From Macrotrachela quadricornifera (taxonomy: Eukaryota > Rotifera > Eurotatoria > Philodinida > Philodinidae): a DNA stretch of 64,000 nt. Positions within the stretch are counted from its first letter, which is position 1, and each line of letters starts with the position of its first letter. The stretch spans positions 147,417 to 211,416 of the forward strand of contig JAJEKB010020264.1 in NCBI GenBank assembly GCA_022393335.1. The letters run 5' to 3'. This document shows positions 1-11,310 of this stretch, piece by piece. The notes beneath the pieces were generated by a model that was given only the letters and a program-made list of their open reading frames with translations, was not told where the DNA came from and ran no database searches. A program made the translations under genes and the position numbers.

Positions 1-165
1 CCTGTTAGAAAAAATATCCTAAACAATCTAATATCTTGTCCCCAGAGGCCCATGCATTCGAACCCTTATGGATCTGAGCACATCTTAGTAGGCTCTATCT
101 AATGGCTATAGTCTCAAATCAAAAGCGATTTAACACCTGAAGAGGTTTCCTCGTGAGTCGAACTA
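1..165. repeat. Right arm of a dispersed inverted-repeat element, cut by the window edge
   Basis: The first 165 bases closely match the right arm of the complete palindromic element at 31794-32335. Both share the run from 'ATATCCTAAA' through 'TTATGGATCTGAGCACAT' to 'CCTGAAGAGGTTTCCTC'. The left part of this copy lies outside the window. Non-coding; seen directly by comparing the two places. Confidence 0.6.
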
Positions 166-2190
166 CGTATAATTCAAATCTTCCCTCCCCAAGGATGGCT
201 TCATAACACACCGAATATAATATATCTCATTAAGGACAATTGAACTGGTGGAACTAAGTACTACAGCCTTAATGATAGTAGCAAAAGAAAAATACCTACA
301 AATATGCTGTGTATAGAGTGTTTTCAAAAGACACGACTTTTAAAGATGTTATGAAGACATTCCTGGGGAGGGCTGGGATAGGTTTTTAGAAAAAAATCAA
401 AAAGTCTTTAAAAGATTTGAATTATACGTAATTCGACTCAGCTCTTAATGCTGATTCCAAATCTGACATTTACTTGAATACAAGAATTATTTTTTCTGAA
501 AAATACCTTTACAACCAATGAAAAAAGTGAAAAAATTCTGGTTCTAAGATATTTTCACTGAAAAATTTCTATGGGATCATAGTTTTAAACTTTCGAAAAG
601 ATATGATTTTGTAGCTCTTTCAAAGAGCTATTCAATGAGCTGGACCACAATTTTGGTACCTTCAATTTTTATGACAAATTATGCGTCTCAAAATCACTGT
701 AGAGTACAAATATAGACATCATATCAATGGTACATACTAAGAATTTACTATTGAATTCTACTAAATGAAATAATTGGTTGATGATTTATATACAGAATTG
801 AAGCCCTATTCAAGAACTATCAAATTCATTATTTAAGTTCCATCTTAACTTATGTATTTATTACAAAATCAAAATCTTTATGCAGACATCATTTATTGAA
901 GAAATAATCAAAAATGAGCAATTTTGTTAATAGTTGTAACCTTTAAAAAAATCGACCGAAACACCATAAATTTAACATCAAAATGCTCATATCAATATTC
1001 TCTTTCTATTGACATAAAATTTAATAGGATTTAGAAGGAAAAATGCCAATGGACCGATTTGTGGTCTTATGCATCTCCGTTCCTTTGAATTTCGGCGTGA
1101 AACTTTGTTCATATCAAGACTCCAATTACAGTAGCTCATCCACAAAATTTCAGAATTTTTGGACTAAACATTTCCGTGATATAGTGTTTTCAAAACATTC
1201 ATACATACAACAGTATCCGTGAAAAACTGTATTTATATTACCATACTCATGTCTTGAGAATGCTTAATCCAAAAATGCTAAAACTTTGTAGATGAACTAC
1301 TTTAGTTGAGGCCTTGATATGGACAACGTTTTACATCAAAACTCGAAGCTTGGATTTTATGAGAAAATAGAGATCCCATAGGAAAACTATAAAAAGTCGA
1401 TATCTCAGCCAAATTTCAACTTGTATCCACATCTTCTTATGCTTTTCCTACTTTATATATTCTCTACTTATGGACAAAATTTGGGCTCAAAAGCTTTTTG
1501 ACACCTCGGAAGCTTCCATCGTTAAATATATTTGAGTAGCTAACGAATTAGATATTTCTTCTAATGTTATCACATTCACACTAGATATTTTTTCACAAGA
1601 GGCAAATCTTTTTTTTCATGCGGACAGATATCTGACTTCACCAATCCATGTTTAAGCTTGATACTGCTAGCTATAATCTCTGATAAAAAACTTAACGAAA
1701 TACGCTGATTATCAATTATCATCTCAACTGTGATTGAAAGCAAATGATTTCTTAATTTAGAGCAAATATAAATAGGATCTTGAAAACAAAGCATTGGTTG
1801 CCGTTGTCGAAGAAGAAACCAGTTCCAATCAGTCGGTAAAAATACTTCAAACGCATGAAGCCTATCATTAATTTTTATGTTAGCTGATGAGGCAAAGAAA
1901 ATATAAGATAAGCTTCATAGCTTTTAAATATTTCGGATATCCATCGGTTGAGTGTTTACGTTGCTTGGCACGCACCCACAAGGTACTGTATTTAAACTTC
2001 AGTAACATCATCCATGGAATGACTCTCTAGACAAGTCACTAACGGCTAAGTTGTCTCAAATGATTTATTCCACATGAGTCATTCGTGCTGACTATATCTT
2101 TAGTCAGTGTGTTGGACGGAAGAGGGTGCAGATATCGCCGTCTGTAAAAAGAAAAGACGATAGAACCCGGTTGCATGTGGAAAACTAATA
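166..2190. other. Gene-free AT-rich stretch
   Basis: No convincing coding region is seen; the short open frames here have no recognisable motif. The part at 400-480 resembles 51170-51240 (shared 'GCTGATTCC' context after an 'AACTCAG'-like run), so at least some of it is dispersed repeat. Confidence 0.4.
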
Positions 2191-2199
2191 ATAATAACC

Positions 2200-2800
2200 G
2201 CGGTCGGCCTCAACGGGCGATAAGCCTATGGGACGTTATTATTATAATGTCGAGTGAAGTATATTTGCTATTAGTGCGATATGCAGAAAAAATTATTAGA
2301 CTGGAAGTTTTATCTGTACTCACAATAGGTTCAATCATATGTATATTTAAAAGAGAAGATTTATCAATACTAGAAAACCAGTTTTTCAATTGGCCGAGAG
2401 ATTCTATTTGATACTAATCAATAATAGGATGTCCCTCGTCAAGTGACAATGGAAAATCAACAAAACTGTTTGAAACGGCTTGGTATGTTACTTTAGGAAT
2501 TATCGCAGTACAATCTTCGGAGCAAAAAGCAATATTTGTGTTAGACAAATTTAGATGGCGTCTTACGATGTCAAACCGATATTCTTCCTCTTTAATATGT
2601 CTCTCATTTTCATCCAAAAGAATTGGATTCGTAAAAATAGAAGAACAAGTATCAGCAATATTTGTACGAATAAATCTATAAGCATTTCGACCAGCAAAAA
2701 TATATAAGCAAATAGAAAATTTCTTCACATGTTCGTTGTATCGATATGAATTTTTAGGATGAGATAGATTTTGTGTGGTGTTCTCTAGTGATCTCAACAA
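2200..2800 (-). pseudogene. Decayed ORF resembling a transposable-element or domesticated-transposase protein
   Basis: A 128-codon minus-strand frame (2800 to 2414) continues after one TAG stop in the same frame to about 2210, giving roughly 195 codons with one internal stop. Visible stretches are AIIPKVTYQAVSNSFVDFPL, then after the stop QIESLGQLKNWFSS and LLNIHMIEPI. From memory this pattern resembles a family of uncharacterised transposon-encoded proteins found in many invertebrates, in which a 'T-A-x-x-P-x-V-x-Y-D' strand is followed by a 'P-F-x-L-x-x-x-x-T-x-N-K-F' segment. I cannot confirm the family without a search. The internal stop and lack of flanking exons suggest a relic rather than a working gene. 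Confidence 0.35.
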
Positions 2801-2820
2801 AATAATTTTACTTTTTCACA

Positions 2821-3170
2821 GATAAGATAAAAAATAATATGCTTAACAAACGATCTCTTTAGGCATGTTTTTATGAATATAAAGCTTGAGTATATCTTCA
2901 TCATTGATAAAAGAATCAGCTCGTTAGCTCGAGCCCTAGTGGAAATATTCAATTTTTTTCGGTGAAATGACTGTTTTTTCTAACTGCGAAGAAGTAAATT
3001 TTTCTTATTGAGGTCAATAATGATACTTAACAAAAGATCTCCCTAGACATATGTTTATGGATATAAAACTTATGCATACCTCTATCATTGGTAGAAAAAA
3101 TCAACTCTTTGTCTCGAGCCGTAAGGAAGATATTCAAATTTTTTTGAGGATCATAACTTTTGGAGTCATT
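2821..3170. repeat. Two degenerate direct copies of a dispersed repeat arm
   Basis: About 2838-2965 and 3022-3155 match each other: both run from 'CTTAACAAA' plus 'GATCTC' through 'TTTATGRATATAAA' to 'CTCGAGCC' and 'ATATTCAAWTTTTTT'. The same sequence, diverged, forms the arms of the palindromic element at 49451-49806. These are probably remnants of that element family. Confidence 0.45.
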
Positions 3171-4139
3171 CTGTATATTTATGCGAACAAGCATTTAGCA
3201 ATAGTTGAATAAGTTGTACTCAATGTATAAGTAATTTTCATTTTTTCTAAAACGATCTGAAGTTCGGCAAAGAAGACAGTGTTGATAAAATAAATTAAAA
3301 TACCAACTATGTTCAATGAATAAGCTGTTTCCCTAAAAGATCTTTTTTGAAACTCGTTTCAAAGGTTTCTAAACCCAAGACAGCATCAAAGATTTCAGGA
3401 AAATTTGGATAATGTTTAGGTCAAGGATAAAATAGTTCAAAAATCGAAAATGTATCTTGAGATACCCTTTCGAGTATCATATCAAGCTTTTCGAATGAAC
3501 TAGTATTCTACAATATCCTAATGGTCCCCGGAAAAACTAACTAAGTTTTCGACAATAAGAAAAAGGTATTCTAAAATATATTAATGGCGTTGAAATGGTT
3601 ATTTTTGAAACCTTAAAGTTTCTTTAATACTGAAAACCAAAAAGGTATTTTTAAGAACACTCTGTGAGGTCGGAAATTGTCTCAGAAAGCAGAAAGCGTT
3701 TCCGAAGTGATTTCGTTTCCTCTAGAATTCAGATTTTTTTATAATGTAGACAATATAGCATGATGCTCAGAAACATCTCGTAGAGATTGGCAACATTCTT
3801 GAAAAAATTCTCAATGTTTAGCACTACAGAGAATCAATCAACTATTGGCGAACTTTAAAGGATTACTGGATAGTGATGGAAAAAATTTAGCTTAGGATGA
3901 AACTCACGTAGTGTTTTTTTGTTTTATGCCGGAAAAGTACTGGATTTTCAGTTTGGGTCGAACTGTCGAGCGGAAAATTTGTACAGTCGAAATTCTAATA
4001 ACTCAGTGTAAGAAAATGTTTTCTACATGATCAATTCTGTACACACGTACTGTAAAAAATGATTTAGACGATCATTAAATAATTTGTCATTCATTGAAAT
4101 GAATTTAATCCTCAACTAATGTTTATACATGTAGACAGG
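3171..4139. other. Gene-free AT-rich stretch
   Basis: No coding region, RNA gene or clear repeat was recognised here. Confidence 0.4.
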
Positions 4140-4395
4140 CAGACAAAAAATGAACCAATGAATGAATTTATTTATGATGATTAATGCAGACAAACGATGA
4201 AGAAAGCTAAAAGGAGTGAAGATGCTCAATGAAAGGAAGAACAATAAATTTTTACATTTAATGAGATAGAGCGTTTGAATCTCAATATGGTAAAGTGTAC
4301 ATTGCCTTTTGAAATATGTTCTAATTGGATAGATAGATGGTAATTCTTCAGTTTAGAGAATAGTCTATGATTCAGTAACATGAGAGTTTTGCATA

Positions 4396-5235
4396 TTATT
4401 CATCATAGGCAACGAAACACCGCATTTCAAGACTTTTTTCCACATCTTTCGTCGGGGGTTCATCTGGGTTTTTGAAAGCCGTATGAAAAGTGCGTTGAGC
4501 GACACCTGGTTTGCTATCATGTGATTTGAAGACATACATCTCGTTGGATCTCATTCGGCTCATATAGTACCATTTGTGAGAATCTTGAGTATTACGAGCT
4601 ATTGAATAAGAATGATAATTCTCACCTGGTCCATAAATTGTAAGCACTTTAGCATCATTATTCATATCAACCGACGTACAGTCACAGAGAGTCAGTGGCC
4701 TATCTGTAATGGGATTTGGTCCTAATGGACGCCAGATATTGAGCATCTGAAATCGTTTTTCCAAAAATTTTTCAGCTTCTTCCTTGCCAACTCTTCTCTC
4801 AACATGTTCTCGAGCTCCAGTAGCAGTTATATCAGCATGAGGATAATAGATAGGATTTCTTCGAGAGTCTTTGATCATTTCATCAGGTAATACTGTACTT
4901 CGAACACGACAAGCATGATGAAAAACAGTCACGCGAGAGGCACCATATCGCTTCTTGACAAGATCCTGAATCTCTTGATAACAAATCTTTTGTTCTTCAC
5001 TGTCTTTTTCAAATTCATCCTGAATAGCCCCATCGTATTTGAGCACTTCAAAACCATTGGTTTCGAGATTGACGCTTGTTTCTTTGCCACGAAGGTCATA
5101 GATAGTCATTGGAGTGGGTGTCTCAATAAAATTTGTTTTTATTTCTACTGGCATAATCATATCATATCGCCAAGGAGGACAGCCATCTGTTGTTGAAGTT
5201 AAATAATTAATTTCTCCAATGACATCACCACCCAT
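4396..5235 (-). CDS. CmcJ/AsaB/NvfI-like putative hydroxylase or desaturase (paralog 1)
   Basis: A 279-residue, single-exon, soluble protein without a signal peptide. It has the hallmarks of the CmcJ/AsaB family of small oxidoreductases (fungal and bacterial secondary-metabolite hydroxylases, related to GA4 desaturase and 7-alpha-cephem-methoxylase subunits). Visible blocks are YPHADITATG (131-140), NIWRPLGP (166-173), LCD (183-185), KWYYM (221-225), FKSHDS (236-241), HTAF (251-254) and the C-terminal LEMRCFVAYDE. His133, Asp135 and His251 are the probable metal-binding triad by analogy with non-haem iron enzymes; that is an inference. The start is supported by alignment with the paralog at 18049-18909 and by a TATA-like box at the same distance in both. 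Substrate unknown. The family is common in fungi, so horizontal acquisition into the rotifer lineage is possible. Confidence 0.85.
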   Translation of the reverse strand: MGGDVIGEINYLTSTTDGCPPWRYDMIMPVEIKTNFIETPTPMTIYDLRGKETSVNLETNGFEVLKYDGAIQDEFEKDSEEQKICYQEIQDLVKKRYGASRVTVFHHACRVRSTVLPDEMIKDSRRNPIYYPHADITATGAREHVERRVGKEEAEKFLEKRFQMLNIWRPLGPNPITDRPLTLCDCTSVDMNNDAKVLTIYGPGENYHSYSIARNTQDSHKWYYMSRMRSNEMYVFKSHDSKPGVAQRTFHTAFKNPDEPPTKDVEKSLEMRCFVAYDE

Positions 5236-5261
5236 AGTAAGAAATTTGAAACAATCAACGA

Positions 5262-5311
5262 AGAAACGCTATGGCTTGATCACGACAGAATCTATCGTCA
5301 TATAAATATGA
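5262..5311 (-). promoter_or_regulatory. Core promoter conserved between the two CmcJ-like paralogs
   Basis: On the minus strand a TATTTATA box (plus 5301-5308) lies 66 nt upstream of the ATG. It is followed by GACG, TAGATTC, GT, GTGATCAAG and CATA blocks. The paralog at 18930-18984 has the same blocks in the same order, with its TATTTATT box also 66 nt from its ATG. Conservation in otherwise diverged flank suggests a TATA-type promoter. Confidence 0.55.
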
Positions 5312-6048
5312 GGAGAGAAGAGAGAGATGAAAATGAAAATCAACAATATTGGGCTAAAAACGAGCATAAGCAAGGATGAAAAGAAAAGAAAGGAAAAAAA
5401 ACAATATCTGTACATTGATAAGAAACTATCAGAGAATAGAGCAAGTAAGGAGGTCGCAAATAAGGTCTACGAGAAGATTGTGCTATGGAAATCCTACCTA
5501 TCGACTATTTCGATTCTAATACTTGATTCATTTCAATTTGTATAACAATGATGCGATTTTTTCATTACATATTGCACAGTTTTGCATAACAAAATCCCAT
5601 GCTTTATCTCATATCACTATGTATGAATGAGATGAACTTATCATAAATAGTTAACGAGATAATAGGAAAATACTATTCACTATTGACAACATTTTTTCAA
5701 TGGAAAAAGGAAAAATACAAGAGAGTAAATCCTAATACAAAAAGTTAGGTAAAATATTGCATGCAGTTTGATGAATGGTTGATTTAGAATATACTATAAC
5801 TCAGGTCCAAGAGAACGACGCCGTAAACGGCCTTAAACAGTGGAAAAACGACAGAAAACGTCGCCATAATCCGACAGCTCAGAAATGTATAAAAATAAGA
5901 CGAAAAAAGAATGACCATTTTCTAGTGAAAAAACGGTCCGTAAAACAGGATAACCTTCAAATGATTAACTTATATAGAAAGAACTGATTTCAGCCATAAA
6001 TAATTGTTATAAAATAATATCAAAGATTACTGTTGTTCACATTTTCGT
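5312..6048. other. Upstream flank of CmcJ-like paralog 1
   Basis: The region is diverged but alignable in patches with 19000-19960 ('CATATCACTATG' near 5610 and 19697). Two short lysine-rich open frames have no counterpart in the other copy and are not taken as genes. Confidence 0.4.
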
Positions 6049-6052
6049 TTAA

Positions 6053-6374
6053 CCCTTTGAGGACGGGTGGCCCATTTTTGGACCACCTATTTTTCAGTAA
6101 AGAAAATGTTTGTTCTACATTAAACTGTTATAATGTTTAAGGTAAATAGGTCGCCCACCTGCCATCTCATGGAGGTACTTTCCCTCTTTCTTTCTGTCAT
6201 ATAGATCCTTCTCAGATCTCTTCCTTTCTTTCTGCTGCTATATTCTGATGCATAATTTCTCTCTCTTCTCTTGATGTATTATTATGAAGTTTTTATTTGA
6301 TTGTTTCGAGCCAAACATAACAGATCGATTGAAGAACTATTTTTCGATTGAAAAAAAATTCCGTCCTCAAAGGG
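6053..6374. mobile_element. piggyBac-type MITE with TTAA target duplication
   Basis: The element is 322 bp, bounded by TTAA at 6049-6052 and 6375-6378. Its ends are inverted: CCCTTTGAGGACGG on the left and CCGTCCTCAAAGGG on the right, a perfect 14-bp match. TTAA plus termini beginning CCC is the signature of piggyBac-class elements. No coding capacity. The paralogous site in duplication copy 2 has a single TTAA (19962-19965), consistent with an empty site. A related left end without a visible partner lies at 49844. Confidence 0.8.
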
Positions 6375-7030
6375 TTAAATTGCATAAAACATTTATGATA
6401 AAAATTTCAATAATCATTTGTATTTCATTGTTGACGAAAGTCAAACTTCTATACTAACTTGTCTTTGAATTTCACCTATTTCTTCGTTCATTACGATTAA
6501 AATTACTGACAAAAAACATAACAGTGAGACATGGTATTTTTTATGACTCAAATCGAATCCAGCTGAGTGGATTGCTGATTAGTAGTATGTTGTTAGAATT
6601 TGTATAGATGCAAACTTCATGAGAATTCGTCTGATGTTTTGAGTTCATTGTTTTCCTGCAGAAACGAGAAAAAGTGATTTTATTCAAAGTCTATCATAAC
6701 TTTGAATTTGAAACGCCAAAGAAAAGTTTTCAAAAATGTGAAAAGAAAGAACACTATTCTCACTATTGAGAATTGTTTGTCATCGTTTCAGACTGAGTAG
6801 AGGGCTATTACAAAGTCAGTTTCGAGAAAAATACTGTTTGTTCATATCATAGATATGATGCGAAGATTTGGATTCATGAAAATTCTTTGCAAAATCTTTC
6901 AACTCAGCTCAGCTCACTAGGGAACACACAGAACTGTAAAATCGCTTTTGAAGCTTTGTTCATGCCAATTTGTAGAGATTGTTGAGTTATTAAAGTCTGT
7001 ATTAACTATTCAGGTTCATGGAGAGTAAGT

Positions 7031-7110
7031 TTGTAACGATGAAAGTTTCCATCGGCCTATATATATAGGCCAGTGGAAGCTTTGATTGCTACAAATTCAC
7101 TCTTTATGGG
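7031..7110. repeat. Small hairpin
   Basis: An imperfect palindrome runs from 'GAGAGTAAGTTTGTAACGA' to 'GCTACAAATTCACTC' around 'GGCCTATATATATAGGCC'. Only its left half is clear in duplication copy 2 (21836-21880). Confidence 0.4.
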
Positions 7111-7135
7111 TTGGAATAATTATTTTGGAAATTAA

Positions 7136-8284
7136 CCCTTTCACGGCGATTCGGTTTTCATAAAGAATAGCTGTGAAATCTTTATTTTTTACGTGCATTC
7201 GCTCGCGACAAATGCATACTTTGCTCTTTTCATTATGTGCAATCATTGCTTATAGTTTTTGCTTTTGATTTATGCCCATCTTTCTTGTAACATTGACAAG
7301 GGCTCTCGATTTATTTTTGTTTTGTTTGCATCATAACATAGAGAAATCTATTTTTACGTCAATTTTAATAGTTACTGAAGTTTGTTTTTCTCTCTTTCTT
7401 ATATGTGTGACACAGTGAGAATGAGATAAAGCAGCAAAGTTCCAGTCTAGCTTCTGTTTTCTTTGACCAGCATTATTTTTTCCTCTTGCTCTGCACTTAT
7501 ATGAAAAAGAGCGAAACTTTGCGATGACTTTAATGCTGTTTGGAGTAACTGGTATGGAAGAAGGTAGTAATTTGCGAAGTGATATGAGTAATTTAGATAA
7601 CGATTTTACTAAAGTGTAATTTGAATCTTCAAACTCTGAGGAAGAGTAAATAAAAAGCCATGAAAATATAGCTGCTTTCAATTACAATGAAGGAAAACAA
7701 GATATAGGTTTATCTGATCCGTTGTCAACACACTATAGATGCCTCAGAAGAACTATAAATTGATATGATAAGGAGGTATTTAAATTTATGTTTGGGATTG
7801 CAAAAGTAAATGCCTAATGCATTTACAAGGAAAATTATAATACAAGATGTATGATCATACTACAGCTTAGTAGGCCATTGGAAAACCTAAAATCTGGTGG
7901 GAGACAACAGTCAACAAGCCAAACGACGCGCAAATTCTCTGATGAGAAGCCTGAAGAAATAAAAGAATCCGCGCACAATATTCGCAGCTCTGCACTGGTT
8001 GCTGTGAAAAATCATGGAACAAGAAACAAAGGAAGTGAACTATGCGTCAGCAAAACAAAATACAAATCTTCTGTTCTGCCCATAATAAGCTTTTTCTCTA
8101 TAATGTTTTAACAAGAACATCCTGTTACGGAATAAAAGAATAAAAAAAATGCCGAAAGCAGAGTAAATGACACATCATGGTTAACTTTCTGCGCAAGAAA
8201 AAAAGAAAAGGAAACTGCTTTTCTATACAGTTTCTTCTTAAAATATAGCGTGATTCACCGATGATTCACATCGCCGCGAAAGGG
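7136..8284 (+). mobile_element. Deleted piggyBac-like transposon
   Basis: This 1149-bp element lies between TTAA at 7132-7135 and TTAA at 8285-8288. Its termini are inverted, CCCTTTCACGGCGAT on the left against CCCTTTCGCGGCGAT as the reverse complement of the right end (one mismatch in 15). It encloses a decayed piggyBac transposase C-terminal region on the plus strand (separate entry). It is much shorter than an autonomous piggyBac, so it is an internally deleted copy. Confidence 0.75.
7690..8111 (+). pseudogene. piggyBac transposase C-terminal remnant
   Basis: Plus-strand translation from about 7690 gives GLSDPLSTHYRCLRR, then TINWYDKEVFKFMFGIAKVN, a stop, and about 90 further codons. The D-P-x-S-x-x-Y-x-x-x-R-R-x-x-x-W-Y pattern with a following hydrophobic helix is the end of the piggyBac DDE core (the region of 'D-x-Y-R' plus 'K-W-Y-x-R-L-F'). 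The segment AVKNHGTRNKGSELCVSKT near 8011-8067 could be the relic of the C-terminal cysteine-rich domain, with most cysteines lost. At least one internal stop; non-functional. Confidence 0.6.
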
Positions 8285-8288
8285 TTAA

Positions 8289-9940
8289 AAGTATTTTCTA
8301 GCTGAAAACCATTTTGAAAAGCTCAAAATAAATTTTTCATAATCAGCAGTTCGCGCTCTAACAAAACATATGCAAGAAAACTGCAAGAATCTGTTCACCA
8401 GAATCTCTAATTGCGTACATGATGAAGTCTCACAAATATAAGTTTTGGGATATGTGAAAAGATCTTTTCTACCACACAAACTTGTGTATCTTCCCTCTGA
8501 TAAAGGCTAGCTATAGGCTTGAAAACTTTGGGTAATATTCGTCTTGCTATAGTGAACGATAAATTCAATTTTAAGCGTTATAGAATTTGTTATGAGAGAG
8601 AACGAGCAGTTTTTCTAAGATCGACCAAGACTTTCAGTTCACCCTTATGTTTGTTAAAATCGATTGTAGGTGCTCAATGTTCATGTCTTGTAGTGCCAAT
8701 ACGATCCTCTCTTGAATTGTGCAGTTGGCTGACTAGTCAGAATATGCATACACATCTGTTCTATCGGTAATACTCGAGATAGTCCACGATTCAAAAATAT
8801 TTCATGTGAACAGAGGAAAAAATAGGATGACAGAAAGATTGGATATGGCTGAAGTTAACTTTTAAAAATAGCTTAAAAGAAAAATCCATTTATTCTTGGA
8901 AGGATAGTACGTTGGAACAGTCGTGTTTTATTCGACGTTTTCTATTTGTATTCTTCGTTGTACATAAAATCTTCTAACACAAGATGCTTACGAATTGCTT
9001 TGAACTCTGCACAACCTTTAACTATATCGATAAAGTCACCGAGACAGATCTTCTTACCATTTAGATCAGCCATTTTGACTGCTTCAATTCGTTGAAAGAA
9101 TTTATTGATATCGATATTTTTCACTTCTATAAGAATCTTTCCTATTTTGTTGAGTACTATTTTAACTTCTTTTTTACGATTCACTCTCTAAATGTTGAAA
9201 TATGAATCATCATCATTATCGGTTAGGTATTGATTTAGTTGGTCAATAATGATTGATTTCTTTCATTTTGGTGCCTTGGCATGATGGATCAATACTTTTT
9301 CAGCATAGAATTAAGTTTATGCAACTGGTAGAGTCGAACAATCTGATTAATTCTTTATCAACGAGTCCAGTTATTCTTGTGTGGCTAATTTAAATATATC
9401 ATATTCATCACTAGGAACAGTCTTGATTTCGGATGGCAAATCGTTTGGGCCGCGTAAGATCCTAGATAAGAATACCTTGAAAGAGAATGTCGAAGACGAA
9501 GATGGTAATTGTAGAAAACAAGTTCGATGAATACGTGTTGAACGGTTAATACTGCACAAAAATTTCACTTCTTTTTTCATATCATCACCATGGCAGTTAT
9601 ATGAAAAAACCGAAATGGGTCTTCCGTTTTCCAACTTTGACAGAATAGAAAACTACGAAACTAGAATGAAGTAAGCGAGCTATTTTCTCTATGAATCATT
9701 CTCAATGGATTCAAAACTTCACTTAGTAACAGAACTGATGGTTCATTTCTGTAGCATCAATATGTACGATAAAATATTTACTTCTTACAGAAAATGAAGT
9801 CATCTGTGAAATTAACTTGATCATTTGGCAGCTGAAAGCCATGATCAAAGTAAAGATCAGAATCTCCCCATATTTGACTATGTGCTGTCGAATCATCGAT
9901 CCAATGATGAGAACAAACTTTGATCAATATTTAGATATGT
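8289..9940. other. Intergenic, one doubtful small ORF
   Basis: No clear gene. The minus-strand frame 8942-9184 (80 codons) contains ADLNGKKICLGDF, which faintly resembles an EF-hand loop (D-x-N-G-x-x-I), followed by a charged tail. Another minus frame at 9371-9634 has no motif. Neither has supporting splice sites that I could place, so neither is called as a gene. Confidence 0.3.
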
Positions 9941-9943
9941 CAT

Positions 9944-10341
9944 AGGCTAATCTCGGATTAAGGCTAATCTTGAATTGGCCTAGGTCACTCTCAAATCCGA
10001 GTTAAAATTAGTCCAATCGCGAATCGAGTGAAGACTTCAACTCAAAATTCAATTTTTATTTTGATAGTTACAACGAATTTAAAACTTGCTGTTAATTATT
10101 TGCAAATGAGTCATGATATTTTTGTGTTACTTACGATAAGATGATTGATAAATATAAGTTAAATTTAAATAATTATGAAAAACTTTCTCGAAAATTCATA
10201 TTTAAAAGTAAAATGTATATAAACATAAAACTAAATTTTGAGTTGAAGTCCTCACTCGATCCGCGATTGGACTAGTTTAAACTCGAATCTGAAAATGGCT
10301 TAGGTCCACCTAAGATTAATCTGAATCCGATATTGGCCTAC
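9944..10341. mobile_element. About 400-bp hairpin MITE
   Basis: The left arm begins TAGGCTAATCTCGGATTAAG. The right arm, read in reverse complement, begins TAGGCCAATATCGGATTCAG. The arms stay alignable for about 110 bp, to 'AGTCCAATCGCG' and 'ACTTCAACTCAAAATT' on both sides. The loop is AT-rich with no ORF. Confidence 0.6.
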
Positions 10342-10379
10342 GGCAGATGTTTTTGAGACTAATAATGAAATGAATTGTA

Positions 10380-11310
10380 ATAACGATCGAGAAATTTAGA
10401 AGGTTTTCGGCGAAGTTATTACCCACAGTATCAAACAAATCATGAAAGAAGATGAACTGCTGATGAGCAGTTTAAATATAGATATTCAAATATCAGACTG
10501 TTAGTAGTTAAGCTATAACAATAAGACTACAATTCATTTTTCTAGTGTAATCAATCTGTCTTCCATTTCACTTTTTACATCAATCTATAATTAGATTCGA
10601 TTTGATGTCTTCTAAGAACTTCGATTATGTCAATATCATAAGATTACTTTCGGTTGATAACATATCATTCATGATCAATACTTTGTTTTGTATTTGATGT
10701 GAAAGTGACAGTTTCTGTATTGAAATACTAACATAATTTAGTACGGCTACAATTGGAGATCTTCAATAAGATGATCATGACAAGAGTGTTCTTTGTATCA
10801 AGCACATATCATAAACGTTCGATTTGTACAATCGAGATCATACAATTAGAAACAAATAGTCTTTGGTCTCTTAGTTCTTCAGCAGTATCATCAATTATTT
10901 TCTCATTAGCGAAAACTTGCCTGGGTCAGGTTTTCGAATCCCAGAGCGCAGAACTAACCATGAATGAAGAAATGAAGATTGGTGGATTATTGTTGATCAG
11001 TTATATTAATGCCTGTTTGATTAATATATGCATCATGTTCGATTTATTTGTCAAAAATTTTCGCTTGTATAGAAAATGAACTTTAATCGAATCTAAACAA
11101 AATACTGCCCCGAAGACGAGTTGATCGCACTAGAAAAAAAATTGTAATCTTGTTGTTATAACTTAACTATCGACAGTCTGATATTTGAATAGCTCGATCT
11201 AGATTGCTCATCAGCAGTTCATCTTCTAGCATGATTAGTTTGACATTGAGAGCAATAACTTTGCCGAGAAACTTCTAGATTTCTCGATTGAGAACAGAAT
11301 TTGCTCGATT
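10380..11310. repeat. Inverted repeat, arms about 200 bp
   Basis: The left arm (about 10385-10610) and right arm (about 11085-11300) pair through 'GAAGATGAACTGCTGATGAG' against 'CTCATCAGCAGTTCATCTTC', 'ATTCAAATATCAGACTG' against 'CAGTCTGATATTTGAAT', and 'GATTCGATT' against 'AATCGAATC'. The spacer holds a 108-codon open frame (10753-11079) with no recognisable motif. A transposon-like palindrome is the likeliest explanation. Confidence 0.55.

Larger units (their letters stand above)
4140..7080. repeat. Segmental duplication, copy 1
   Basis: This block is similar in order and orientation to 17700-21885. It matches across the 3' flank (for example 'ATTGGATAGATAG' near 4325 against 'ATTGGATAGACAG' near 17977), the oxidoreductase gene, its promoter, the upstream flank ('ATTTCATTGTTGAC' near 6422 and 20014) and a distal block starting 'CTAGGGAACACACAGAACTG' at 6918 and 21732. 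Copy 1 contains a piggyBac-type MITE absent from copy 2, and copy 2 contains a 1.2-kb hairpin element absent from copy 1. Confidence 0.75.

Noticed and set aside
5327..5987. Two lysine-rich plus-strand frames upstream of the first CmcJ-like gene
   Set aside because: Not conserved in the duplicated copy; compositional bias explains them.
8942..9184. 80-codon minus frame with an EF-hand-like ADLNGKKICLGDF
   Set aside because: Only one weak loop, missing several calcium ligands, no partner hand and no placed splice sites; kept only as a remark.
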